Part shown: positions 28,374 to 36,267 of the stretch, one piece after another
How positions within the stretch are numbered: the first letter of the stretch is position 1
How the letters are laid out: every line of letters begins with the position of its first letter
From: Paracoccus mutanolyticus
GTDB taxonomy: Bacteria > Pseudomonadota > Alphaproteobacteria > Rhodobacterales > Rhodobacteraceae
Direction: 5' to 3'
Assembly: GCF_003285265.1 (NCBI RefSeq)
Contig: NZ_CP030239.1
Coordinates: 248,001 to 312,000, forward strand
Length of the DNA stretch: 64,000 nt
Position numbers and translations under genes: made by a program
The notes under the pieces: model-generated
Databases searched by the model: none
Told to the model about the DNA's origin: nothing
Seen by the model: only the letters and a program-made list of their open reading frames with translations

Positions 28374-29666
28374 TCAGTGGGCCAGGTGCAGCCCGGCCTT
28401 GATGCGGCGCATGGCCAGCCAGACGCCGATCACGACCAGGGGGGTCAGCGCGGCGACCATCACCGCCTTGTCCAGCCCGGCCGCATGGGCCAGGGGGTAA
28501 AGCGCATAGCCCAGAAGGCCCACCGCGTAATAGCTGATCGCCACCACCGACAGCCCCTCGACCGTGTGCTGCAGGCGCAGCTGCAACTCGGCCCGGCGGT
28601 CCATGCGCTCCATCAGCTCCTGGTTCTGGGCGCCGCGCCAGACATCGACGCGGGTGCGCAGCAATTCGCCGGCGCGCTCGGCCCGGTCCAGCATGGTGAC
28701 CAGCCGCTTTTCGGCCGACTTCGCGGTGCGCATGGCGGGATGATAGCGCCGGGCCATGAATTCGGTCAGCATCTGCCCGCCCAGGAAGCGCGTCTCGCGC
28801 AGCGAGGCGACGCGGTCCATCACGATCGCCTCGTAGGCGGCGGTGGCGCCGAAACGGAAATTGTGCCGGGCCGCCGCGCTTTCCAGCCGGGCCGAGACCG
28901 ACAGCAGGTCGTGCAGCACCGCCTCGGCCGGGCGGTCGTCCTCGGCCATGCCCTGGACGATGTCGCTCAGCAGAGGGTCCAGCGCGTTCAGCTGATGGGT
29001 CAGGTCGCGCGCCCGTCCCAGGCCCAGCATGGACATGGCGCGGTAGGTTTCCAGGTCCAGCAGCCGCTGCACGATACGCCCGATCCGGCCGCTGCCGGTG
29101 CCGGGCCGGACAAAGACCGCAAAGCGCATCCAGCCCGCCGGGTCGATGCGGAAATCGCCCGCGACCACCGCCGACTGGTCCAGCACCCAGACCGAGGCCA
29201 GGCTGTCAGCCGCGAACCATTCCTCGAGCCGGGGCAGGATCGCGCGCGGATCGTCGGGCAGGTGGTCGACGTGGATCATCACCGCCGCCAGCCGCTTGCC
29301 CGGGGCGCGGGCCTGCCAGTCGGCGGGAAAGACCTCGCCAACCGCCGGGTCGAAGGCCCGGGGCGGCAGTCCGCGCGAAAAGGCGGCATAGGTCACGAAT
29401 TCGGTGTGGCTTTCCCAGCGCAGCTTGCAGCGGCCCAGGCGCGCGGCGTAATGGCCCGCCTGCGGGTCCGGCCGGGGCGCGCCGTTCCGGGCGCAAAGCT
29501 CGGCCAGGTGCTCGACATCGCGCAGCCGGTCGCGGTTGGCCGCGTCGTTCGGTTCCTTGACCGCCAGGAACACGGCCGTGCAGGGCGCCTCCAGCCGGGG
29601 CGAGGGCCGGGCGTGCAGTTCGTGCACCAGTTCATAGCGCAGGGGGTGGTCGATGTCGTCCTTCAT
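28374..29666 (-). CDS. DUF3422 family membrane protein
   Basis: A 430-residue protein of the DUF3422 family, common in alpha- and betaproteobacteria. The start MKDDIDHPLRYELVHELHAR is the family N-terminus (an RxxLxxExHARPxP-type motif). The middle holds LRWESHTEFVTYAAFSRG. Two hydrophobic segments near the C-terminus (AISYYAVGLLGYALYPLA and VMVAALTPLVVIGVWLAM) suggest a membrane anchor with a large cytoplasmic part. An internal Arg-rich coiled region (RVDVWRGAQNQELMERMDRR) precedes them. No function is established for the family. ATG 29664-29666 is chosen over an upstream in-frame start because similarity begins there. Confidence 0.88.
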   Translation of the reverse strand: MKDDIDHPLRYELVHELHARPSPRLEAPCTAVFLAVKEPNDAANRDRLRDVEHLAELCARNGAPRPDPQAGHYAARLGRCKLRWESHTEFVTYAAFSRGLPPRAFDPAVGEVFPADWQARAPGKRLAAVMIHVDHLPDDPRAILPRLEEWFAADSLASVWVLDQSAVVAGDFRIDPAGWMRFAVFVRPGTGSGRIGRIVQRLLDLETYRAMSMLGLGRARDLTHQLNALDPLLSDIVQGMAEDDRPAEAVLHDLLSVSARLESAAARHNFRFGATAAYEAIVMDRVASLRETRFLGGQMLTEFMARRYHPAMRTAKSAEKRLVTMLDRAERAGELLRTRVDVWRGAQNQELMERMDRRAELQLRLQHTVEGLSVVAISYYAVGLLGYALYPLAHAAGLDKAVMVAALTPLVVIGVWLAMRRIKAGLHLAH

Positions 29667-29820
29667 GAGCGCATGATTAGCAGGCCGCGTGCGCCCGGCA
29701 AGCCGGCATTTGGGTGGGGCGCCATCGCGGTTCAGGATTTCGTGAACGCCGCGACATTGCCCGCGGGGCGTGCTGCGGGCAGAATGGCGCAAAAAGCACG
29801 GAACCCGGGGGCAGAGGATT

Positions 29821-30330
29821 ATGGGACGCTGGCTTGCCAGAATGATCGTCGTGGGGCTGGTCGCGGCCCTTGCCGCCTGCGGCCCCAGCAAGTTCAAGAC
29901 CTACAACGGCCCGCCCGTGACGCAGGTCGTGGTCAGCAAGCACGACCGCAAGATGTATCTGCTCAGCGGGAATCGCGCGCTGAAGGTCTATGACGTGGGC
30001 CTGGGCACCTTCCCGACCGGGCACAAGCAGTTCGAGGGCGATGGCCGCACACCCGAGGGGCTTTACTATATCGACCGGCGCAACCCGAACAGCCGCTATC
30101 ATCTGTCGCTGGGCGTGTCCTATCCCAATGCCGCCGACACGGCGCGCGCCGCCGCCCTGGGCCAAAGCGCGGGCAGCGACATCTTCATCCATGGTCAGGG
30201 CCCCGAGGGGCGGGTGCTGGCCCAGCAGCGCCGCGACTGGACCGTGGGCTGCATCGCCGTCACCGACGACGAGGTCGAGGACATCTATGCCATGGTGCGC
30301 GACGGAACCCCGATCCTGATCGCGCCCTGA
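29821..30330 (+). CDS. L,D-transpeptidase family lipoprotein
   Basis: A 169-residue YkuD-domain protein. The signal sequence ends in the lipobox ALAAC (Cys20), predicting a lipid-anchored periplasmic enzyme. The YkuD domain starts VTQVVVSKHDRKMYLLSGNR and carries the catalytic motif HGQG ... RRDWTVGCIAVTDDEVEDIY with the nucleophilic Cys at about residue 146. Such enzymes form 3-3 peptidoglycan cross-links or attach proteins to the wall. It is divergent from the DUF3422 gene. ATG 29821 gives a proper signal peptide, whereas the longer frame from 29770 does not. Confidence 0.88.
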   Translation: MGRWLARMIVVGLVAALAACGPSKFKTYNGPPVTQVVVSKHDRKMYLLSGNRALKVYDVGLGTFPTGHKQFEGDGRTPEGLYYIDRRNPNSRYHLSLGVSYPNAADTARAAALGQSAGSDIFIHGQGPEGRVLAQQRRDWTVGCIAVTDDEVEDIYAMVRDGTPILIAP

Positions 30331-30486
30331 CCGCCCCTCCCCCTTGCCTGCACGACCCGGGCCGCGCCGAAAGGACGCGGCCCTTTTCCGTCCGCCCCCT
30401 GCCCGACCTGTTCAAAAGGGCAGATGGCGCGAACCCTAGGCGCGCATTACCTAATAGGACAAATCGGAGAATGCGCACTGAGAGCC

Positions 30487-30756
30487 ATGTACTTGCCCCC
30501 AGTCATCCATGAAGACCTGATCGATTCGGTCGAGACCCAGGGCTATGTTCCGGGGCACATCGAATCCGTGATGCGTTTCGGTCCCAAGTCGCGCTGGCGT
30601 GCCGGCGCCATCGTCGACAGCGCGACCGAACGTTCGCAGGCCGTAGCGACCCGCTGCGCCCTGCTGATCCCCCGCCGGGGACGACGCACGCGCAAGCTGG
30701 CGCTGCACCCGGCCCTGCCCGCCGATGTCATCAAATCCATGCTCCAGGCTCTTTGA
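30487..30756 (+). CDS. Small hypothetical protein
   Basis: An 89-residue frame starting MYLPPVIHEDLIDSVETQGY, ending in a basic C-terminal half (LLIPRRGRRTRKLALHP). I do not recognise the family. Support for it being real: balanced composition in the N-terminal half, high third-position GC, and a strong intrinsic terminator 27 bases after its stop. The start is uncertain, as an open extension reaches 30424, and the ribosome site is weak. It lies between the L,D-transpeptidase gene and the convergent pntB remnant. Confidence 0.4.
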   Translation: MYLPPVIHEDLIDSVETQGYVPGHIESVMRFGPKSRWRAGAIVDSATERSQAVATRCALLIPRRGRRTRKLALHPALPADVIKSMLQAL

Positions 30757-30782
30757 CCACCACACATCGGCGACAAGGTAAA

Positions 30783-30806
30783 GGCGGGCCCCGCGGGGCC
30801 CGCCTT
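30783..30806 (+). terminator. Intrinsic terminator
   Basis: Perfect 10-bp stem GGCGGGCCCC (30783-30792) with GGGGCCCGCC (30795-30804), tight loop, then TTAATCGTT. It would end transcripts of the small gene at 30487-30756 and may also block read-through into the convergent pntB strand. Confidence 0.75.
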
Positions 30807-30834
30807 AATCGTTGCAGGGGAACGGATCCCCGCG

Positions 30835-30864
30835 CTTTCACCGTTTTCCAAATACCCCCGCCGG
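30835..30864 (-). repeat. Dispersed 3' box, minus-strand copy
   Basis: On the minus strand: CCGGCGGGGGTATTTGG then AAAACGGTGAAAG. It lies about 50 bases downstream of the pntB stop, preceded by a GGCCGGGG/CCCCGGCC hairpin. The arm GCCTCCGGCGGGGGTATT is shared with the copy at 27215. Confidence 0.65.
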
Positions 30865-30916
30865 AGGCACCGGCCGCCGCAAGCGACAAGGCCGGGGTGC
30901 TCCCCCGGCCCCGCCG

Positions 30917-32306
30917 TCACTCGATCATGGGCAGCAGCGCATCCAGCGACTTCTTGGCGTCGCCATAGAACATGCGGGTGTTTTCCTTGTAGAACAGCGG
31001 GTTCTCGATCCCGGAATAGCCGGTGCCCTGGCCGCGCTTGCTGACGAACACCTGCTTGGCCTTCCAGACCTCCAGCACCGGCATGCCGCGCCATGGGGGT
31101 GTCCGCCGCCTCGACGGTGCCGACATGGGCGCCGTCGCGCATGACGGTGATGCGGTCGGCGATGCGCTTGATCTCGTCCATGCAGGACGACGGGGATTTC
31201 GGCGTCCTTGGCCTCGGCCAGCACGTCCTCCCATCCGGTGGCGACGACCGGGGCGATCAGGATGGCGTCGACCCCCTGCGCGATGAAGCCGCGCACGGCC
31301 TTGATCTGGTTTTCCTGTTTCTGCTGGGCATCGGCGACCGCCATGCGATGCCCGGCACGATGATGAAGTCGCAGCGCAGGATATCGTCCGGATTGCTCTT
31401 GCGGGCCGAGGCTACGGCACATTCACCATCGCGGGGCCGGCGTCTGCCTCAAGTCGCCAGGATCACGCGCCGAAAGCGCGGGTCGCGCCGGTCATAGATG
31501 GACATGGGTTCAGCCCTTTCTGCCGCTGGCCACGGCGACGATGGCGATGATGATGATCCCCGTCGACAGCAGCCGCACCCCGGCCCCCAGCCCGTAGGAG
31601 TTCAGCATCGAGACGATCAGATACATGAACAGCGCGCCCGCCCAGATGCCGGGCACGTTGGAATTCCCCCCCGCGATGGACGAGCCGCCGATCACCGTGA
31701 CGGCGATGGACATCAGCAGGAAGGCGGCCAGCAGCGACAGGGCCGCCGCGCCCGCGTTCAGCATGTGCCCGCCCGGCAGCTTCTTCGGCTTGCCGTCGAT
31801 CTTGCCGGCGAGCTTGCCGAAGGCCACGATCGAGCCGGTGAAGGTCACGGCGCCGATGAAGATCCCCAGCGCGACCTCGACCTTCAGCATGGCGATCTCG
31901 GCCGGGGTCTTGTGGGCCAGCACGGCGGCGAAGCCGTGGAAATAGGCCTCGGCGTCCAGCGCGCGGGCGCGCAGCACCCGCGACAGTTCGAACTGGGCGT
32001 TGAAGCCGATCAGCACGGCGGCCAGGCCCACCAGCGAATGCATGGCGGCGACCAGCTGCGGCATTTCCGTCATCTGCACGCGCTTGGCCACGACCCAGCC
32101 GATGGCGCCGCCGACGGCCAGCATCAGCAGGCTGATGCCCCAGTTGCCATAGCCCGGCCCGATCAGCGTGGCGACGACGGCCAGGCCATGGCACTGTTGC
32201 CGTACCGGCCCGCGCGCTTGGCGCTTACCTGGCCCGAGATCCCGCCCAGGGTGAGGATGAAAAGGACGGCCGCGACGACATTCCGCTTGTTTAAACCGTT
32301 TTCCAT
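30917..32306 (-). pseudogene. pntB: NAD(P) transhydrogenase beta subunit, mosaic and broken
   Basis: Only the two ends of PntB are present. The N-terminal part starts at ATG 32304-32306 (MENGLNKRNVVAAVLF, frameshift near 32190). It continues GPGYGNWGISLLMLAVGGA, QMTEMPQLVAAMHSLVGLAA and AGKIDGKPKKLPGGHMLNAG, stopping being PntB near 31740. The C-terminal part (30917-31103) reads [18 protein letters not shown] and [18 protein letters not shown]. About 650 bases in the middle come from other genes, and most of the NADP-binding domain is missing (expected total about 460-480 aa). PntAB normally couples proton flow to NADPH formation; this copy as written cannot work. Chimeric assembly is likely. 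Confidence 0.75.
31104..31740 (-). other. Block of sugar ABC transporter gene fragments inside pntB
   Basis: Reading along the minus strand: the last 70 or so residues of an RbsC-type sugar permease (IAVTVIGGSSIAGGNSNVPG to IIAIVAVASGRKG with its own stop at about 31510). Next, a short start of what looks like a gluconolactonase (MSIYDRRDPRFRR). Then a segment of a YtfQ-like sugar-binding protein ([31 protein letters not shown]). Finally, an ATPase piece ([17 protein letters not shown]). These belong to one kind of operon (galactose/galactofuranose-type importer) but are each cut short and out of order. Identity of each fragment is by motif only. Confidence 0.55.
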
Positions 32307-32649
32307 CGCGCTCTCCTTCCGTTCCGCAACAAGGCACAGCATACGGCTCGTGACCTGGAAGCCGCCGTAGACGAGGACGCCCGCCGATGAGCACCGACAG
32401 CGCCGCCAGCAGGACGCAGCCGCGACCGCGCCGCGGCCTCGAAGGCGCGCAGCGTGGCAAGCGGGGGAAGGGCAGGGGGATCCGTCACGCGATGCGCCTC
32501 TTCCAGATGAATGAAATTCACCTGAACGGCCGAGGAGACGTTTGTCAATCCGCCAGGAGACCGGCGAACGCGGCGACATTGCCGACCAACAGCTCAGGAT
32601 GGCGCCCACGACCAGCAGCGTGAACAGGGATTCGTCCGAGCAAGGCCCG

Positions 32650-32881
32650 ACCTCGGCAGCTCAGCGAAATCCTCGGCCGACGCGCCTTGGGCTGTTCCTT
32701 GAAGGTTGACGTCCAGGATGGCGCCATCAAGATGCGTCCCCGACAGGATCAGCACGATCGCCTTCTCGACGGATGGCACCGGGCCTATGACGGTGGCGCC
32801 GCGCTCTGCCAGCCCCTGTCGAAGATCGGTCGCGATGATGTCGCAGAAGCGCGGCCGAAGCTCGGAAGCGCTGCCCGCCAT
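32650..32881 (-). other. Response-regulator receiver fragment within the pntA remnant
   Basis: An open segment resembling part of a CheY-like receiver: LRQGLAERGATVIGPVPSVE followed by GAILDVNLQG, in which the Asp would be the phosphorylation site. Similarity ends abruptly on both sides. It is likely a displaced gene piece. A short LysR/GcvA-like start (TLRAFEAAAR, near 32450) lies on its downstream side. Confidence 0.45.
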
Positions 32882-33209
32882 GGCTGCCGCTGCGGTTGCA
32901 ACTCAGGAAGAACACGCCGTTCTCGGTCGCGCGGGTATAGGCGCGGTGGATGAACAGCGCCTCGTCGGATACCGGCACGTCCTGCCCGCCGAACGCCGCC
33001 CCAGACCGAGGTGACGATACGGCGCGCGGCCTGGCCCGCCACAACCCCAGGATGGTGATGACGATGTCCATCTCGGGTGCGAGTTCGCGGAACTTCGCCA
33101 GCTGCGCCTCGCGGAACTCGGGGGACGAGGGCGCGGCATAGCCATGTGGTCGCGGTGGGCAAAGACGTGTCGCCCGAACGGATCGGCGAACGCGGCGCCC
33201 TGGACTTCA

Positions 33210-33389
33210 ACATGCTCCATCCCGGTGCAGCACCGTCACGGCATGGCCGCGCCGGCCCAGATCCAGCGCCATCGCCAGCCCGACGGGGCCCGCGCCGACG
33301 ATCACCACCGGCGCCCGGTCCTGCGGCACCGCCGGCGCCGACGTGGCGCCGATTTCCTTGTAGACGGGAATCCCCGCGATATTGGCCAT
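33210..33389 (-). other. FAD-dependent monooxygenase N-terminal fragment within the pntA remnant
   Basis: From ATG 33387-33389, preceded by a good ribosome site (GGGGAGGAG), the frame reads MANIAGIPVYKE and then the dinucleotide-binding fingerprint APVVIVGAGPVGLAMALDL with GRRGHAVTVL. This is the beginning of a PheA/TfdB-type aromatic hydroxylase. It stops after about 60 residues, where other sequence follows. Confidence 0.55.
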
Positions 33390-33909
33390 GATCTCCTCCC
33401 CTTCCCCGTCGGATCCAGCCCTGCAACTGCGACGGCGGGCCATTGTCCCGGATCCGTCGCGCCGCGCGCAGCGTCCCCGCGTCTGCGCCGGCCGAAATGG
33501 CTGATCAGGGTCTGGCCGCGACCGCATCTGGGCGATCTCGGCCAGCTCGGGCGGGCGGACCTTGACCACCACGTCCACGTCATTGATCAGCGCGGCGGCG
33601 GTCGGCGCGACGGTCACGCCGGCCGCCTGATAGGCGGCATCCGAAAAGCCCGCGCGCACCCCGGCGCCGGATTCGACAAAGACCTCGTGACCCAGCTTCT
33701 TCAGATGGGCCGCAGAGGATGGGGTAACCGCGACACGGGCCTCCCCCTCGTAACTCTCTTTCAAAGCGCCGATCTTCACGAGGGCACCTCCCCTGTTAGC
33801 GTCTCAACCGGGACTCCATAGCACCGCGCAACAATCTTTCACAAGGGCGTGACGGGGCGCGTTCGCCGCAAAAAACGACGCTGCGTCACGCGGCATGGAA
33901 CTGCGCATG

Positions 33910-33936
33910 AAAAAAGGCCCCCGGATCGGGGGCCTT
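33910..33936 (-). terminator. Intrinsic terminator of yceI
   Basis: On the minus strand, AAGGCCCCC ... GGGGGCCTT (9-bp stem, 5-base loop) followed by a run of six T, 24 bases after the yceI stop codon. A textbook Rho-independent terminator. Confidence 0.88.
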
Positions 33937-33960
33937 CGCGGACAGGTCCGGGCGCGCGGT

Positions 33961-34542
33961 TTATTCGGCCTTGACCGCCTCGACGGTGATGTTGATTTCG
34001 ACCTCGTCCGAGACGGCGGGGGCGAACTTCGCCAGGTTGAATTCCGAACGCTTGATCTCGGTCTCGGCGTCGAAGCCGGCGACTTCCTTGCCGCTCATCG
34101 GGTGGGCGGCGATCTGCTTCAGGTCGACATCCAGGACCACCGATTTGGTGACGCCGTTCAGCGTCAGGTCGCCCGTGACCTTGGCTTCGTCGTCGTCATC
34201 GGGCTCGACCTTGGTCGACTTGAAGGTGGCGACGGCGCTGGCCTGGTCGGTGTTGAAGAAATCGGGTCCGAACAGGTGCTTGTCGAGTTCGGGCGAAACG
34301 GTGCGCAGGCCCGACAGCGGGATCGTCGCCTCGACGCTGGAGTTGGCGGGGTTCTCGGCGTCCAGCATCAGCTTGCCGGTGACGCCGTTGATGATGCCCG
34401 TGCTGGTCGAAAAGCCCATGTGCTGATAGCCGAACACCACCTGGCTGTGCGACGGATCGAAGTCATAGGCCACCGGCTCGGCCAGGGCGGCCGTGGTGCC
34501 GAACGCGGTCGCAAGGGCGAAGGGGACGACGAGGATCTTCAT
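33961..34542 (-). CDS. yceI: YceI family periplasmic lipid-binding protein
   Basis: A 193-residue YceI-domain protein with a cleavable signal peptide (MKILVVPFALATAFGTTAAL, cut after ALA). The domain begins YDFDPSHSQVVFGYQHMGFS (the family's HS-V-F-HxG pattern), continues GKLMLDAENPANSSVEATIP, and ends with the beta strands VEINITVEAVKAE. YceI proteins form a beta-barrel that binds polyisoprenoids such as ubiquinone precursors in the periplasm. Monocistronic: own terminator downstream, and the divergent rpsF operon upstream with a 283-bp intergenic region. ATG 34540-34542 is the start giving a correct signal peptide. Confidence 0.92.
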   Translation of the reverse strand: MKILVVPFALATAFGTTAALAEPVAYDFDPSHSQVVFGYQHMGFSTSTGIINGVTGKLMLDAENPANSSVEATIPLSGLRTVSPELDKHLFGPDFFNTDQASAVATFKSTKVEPDDDDEAKVTGDLTLNGVTKSVVLDVDLKQIAAHPMSGKEVAGFDAETEIKRSEFNLAKFAPAVSDEVEINITVEAVKAE

Positions 34543-34699
34543 CGGGAACTCCTGATTGAAATGGTCACTGGGAATGGTGACAGGAAATGCGCCAGTCGCA
34601 ACAAGGGTTTCCGCCATTCTGCCTGACAATTTCGTGTGGCTTCGCCCCGGCGAAACACTGTCGCCGCAGGGGCGAAAGCCGGCGCGGACGGCTTTTGCC

Positions 34700-34727
34700 T
34701 TGCAATCGCGCCCGGTGCCGTTATAAG
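34700..34727 (+). promoter_or_regulatory. Promoter of rpsF operon
   Basis: TTGCAA (34700-34705), 16-bp spacer, TATAAG (34722-34727), reading toward rpsF with the start about 90 bases ahead of the coding region. It is among the best sigma-70-like promoters in the window. Confidence 0.65.
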
Positions 34728-34734
34728 GCTGCAT

Positions 34735-34795
34735 CCTTCCGCATACACGAAACCGGCGCAGCCTCTCGTGACGGGGCGCGGAAGGTTGCCCCGTC
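34735..34795 (+). promoter_or_regulatory. rpsF leader RNA with predicted pseudoknot
   Basis: In the 5' UTR of rpsF a perfect hairpin GACGGGGC (34770-34777) / GCCCCGTC (34788-34795) has the loop GCGGAAGGTT. Loop bases GCGGAAGG (34778-34785) are exactly complementary to CCTTCCGC (34735-34742) upstream, so an H-type pseudoknot or an alternative pairing is possible. A further stem GGCTGC/GCAGCC (34728-34733 with 34757-34762) overlaps. rpsF leaders of many bacteria bind the S6:S18 complex for feedback; this could be the local version. Folding is by eye only. Confidence 0.5.
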
Positions 34796-34825
34796 GTTGA
34801 AATGCGCCCTGAAAAAGGAACAGAC

Positions 34826-35282
34826 ATGCCGCTTTACGAGCATGTGCTGATCGCCCGCCAGGACCTGTCGAACACGCAGGCCGAAGGGCTGATCGAACAT
34901 TTCTCGACCGTGCTGGCCGACAACGGCGGCAAGGTGGTCGAGAACGAATACTGGGGCGTGCGCACCCTGGCCTACAAGATCAACAAGAACCGCAAGGGCC
35001 ATTACAGGCTGTCCTGCGTTCGGACGCGCCTCGGCCGCCGTGCAGGAAATGGAGCGTCTGGCCCGCCTGCATGACGACGTCATGCGCGTGCTGACCGTCC
35101 GCGTGGACGAGCACAAGGAAGGCCCCTCGATCCAGATGCAGAAGCGCGACGAGCGCGAGCGCGGGGATCGTGGCGACCGCGGTGACCGTGGCGAACGCCG
35201 CGACCGTGACGGCGACCGTGGTGATCGCGGTGGCCGGGATGGCGAGCGCCGCGAGCGCCGCGACCGCGACGACCGGAACTGA
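34826..35282 (+). CDS. rpsF: 30S ribosomal protein S6, frameshifted
   Basis: S6 of the small-subunit platform, which binds S18. The N-terminal frame from ATG 34826 reads [20 protein letters not shown] ... [20 protein letters not shown]. After HY (about 35005) a small indel shifts the frame, and the correct continuation is [18 protein letters not shown] ... [14 protein letters not shown]. The C-terminus is an unusual Arg/Asp/Gly-rich tail of about 45 residues made of [19 protein letters not shown] units, ending at the stop 35280-35282. S6 is normally needed for full growth, so a sequence error is far more likely than a real break. First gene of rpsF-rpsR-rplI. Confidence 0.9.
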
Positions 35283-35299
35283 GGGAAAGGACGCATATC

Positions 35300-35527
35300 A
35301 TGGCCAACAAACCCTTCTTCCGCCGCCGCAAGGTCTGCCCGTTCTCGGGCGATAACGCCCCCGCGATCGACTACAAGGACACGCGCCTGCTGCAACGCTA
35401 CATCAGCGAACGCGGCAAGATCGTGCCGTCGCGCATCACCGCCGTCTCGGCCAAGAAGCAGCGCGAACTCGCGCGCGCCATCAAGCGCGCCCGCTTCCTC
35501 GCCCTGCTTCCCTATGCCGTGAAGTAA
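35300..35527 (+). CDS. rpsR: 30S ribosomal protein S18
   Basis: A 75-residue S18 with the expected sequence [40 protein letters not shown] and [20 protein letters not shown]. It binds next to S6 on the 30S platform. It lies 17 bases after rpsF with a GGAAAGGA ribosome site and 12 bases before rplI. Length and motifs are complete. Confidence 0.97.
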   Translation: MANKPFFRRRKVCPFSGDNAPAIDYKDTRLLQRYISERGKIVPSRITAVSAKKQRELARAIKRARFLALLPYAVK

Positions 35528-35539
35528 GGAGAGACGAAC

Positions 35540-36121
35540 ATGCAAGTCATCCTGCTGGAACGTGTGGCCAAGCTGGGCCAGATGGGCGAAGTCGTGAAGG
35601 TCAAAGAGGGCTTCGCGCGCAACTACCTGCTGCCGCAGGGCAAGGCGCTGCGCGCCTCGGAAGCCAACATCAAGGCCTTCGAGGAACGCAAGGCGGAACT
35701 CGCCGTGCGCAACGACGAGTCCCGCGCCGAGGCGCAGAAGCTGGCCGAGAAACTGGACGGCCAGACCTTCGTCATCATCCGCTCGGCCTCGGACGCCGGC
35801 GCGCTTTACGGTTCGGTCACCCCGCGTGACGCCGCCGAGGCCGCGAACGCCGAGGGCTTTGCCGTCGAGCGCCGTCAGGTCGTGCTGACCGCGCCGATCA
35901 AGGACCTGGGCCTGCACGAGGTCCGCGTGCACCTGCACCCGGAAGTCGATGCGACCATCCGCCTGAACGTCGCCCGTTCGGCCGAGGAAGCCGAACTGCA
36001 GGCTTCGGGCAAGTCGATCCAGGATCTGGCCGCCGAGGAAGACGCGGCAGCCGATTTCGAGATCGCCGAGCTGTTCGAGGACATCGGCTCGGCCGGCCGC
36101 GACGAGGACGAGGCGAACTGA
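35540..36121 (+). CDS. rplI: 50S ribosomal protein L9
   Basis: A 193-residue L9. The N-terminal rRNA-binding domain is [20 protein letters not shown] then [20 protein letters not shown]. The long connecting helix ([20 protein letters not shown]) and the C-terminal domain ([35 protein letters not shown]) follow. An acidic tail of about 40 residues ([20 protein letters not shown]) extends it, as in other Rhodobacteraceae. Last gene of the ribosomal operon, followed by an intrinsic terminator. Confidence 0.97.
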   Translation: MQVILLERVAKLGQMGEVVKVKEGFARNYLLPQGKALRASEANIKAFEERKAELAVRNDESRAEAQKLAEKLDGQTFVIIRSASDAGALYGSVTPRDAAEAANAEGFAVERRQVVLTAPIKDLGLHEVRVHLHPEVDATIRLNVARSAEEAELQASGKSIQDLAAEEDAAADFEIAELFEDIGSAGRDEDEAN

Positions 36122-36155
36122 TCGCCCTGCCCTTGTGGCCCCCGCAAAGACCAGA

Positions 36156-36182
36156 ACGCGCCGCGATCCGGCGCGTTTTTTC
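36156..36182 (+). terminator. Intrinsic terminator of rpsF-rpsR-rplI
   Basis: Perfect 8-bp stem ACGCGCCG (36156-36163) with CGGCGCGT (36169-36176), five-base loop CGATC, then TTTTTTC. Located 34 bases after the rplI stop. Confidence 0.92.
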
Positions 36183-36267
36183 TTGCCCGGCGCAGGGCTT
36201 GGCGCGCGGAACATTCGGGCAGTTGGCGGGTTGATGCGCAGATGCGATTCCGCGAAAGGACCGACCG

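Larger units (their letters stand above)
32310..33779 (-). pseudogene. pntA: NAD(P) transhydrogenase alpha subunit, mosaic and broken
   Basis: The N-terminus (ATG 33777-33779) is good PntA: MKIGALKESYEGEARVAVTP, GHEVFVESGAGVRAGFSDAA, DVVVKVRPPELAEIAQM, up to about 33530. A later piece near 33050-33140 (APSSPEFREAQLAKFREL, APEMDIVIT) is the Rossmann-domain end. A last piece near 32340-32400 (VLVYGGFQVTSRML) is the C-terminal membrane part, just before pntB. The stretches between contain fragments of unrelated genes and many stops. Length and order of the recognisable pieces fit a pntA-pntB operon whose interior has been replaced. No functional product is possible from this sequence. Confidence 0.7.
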
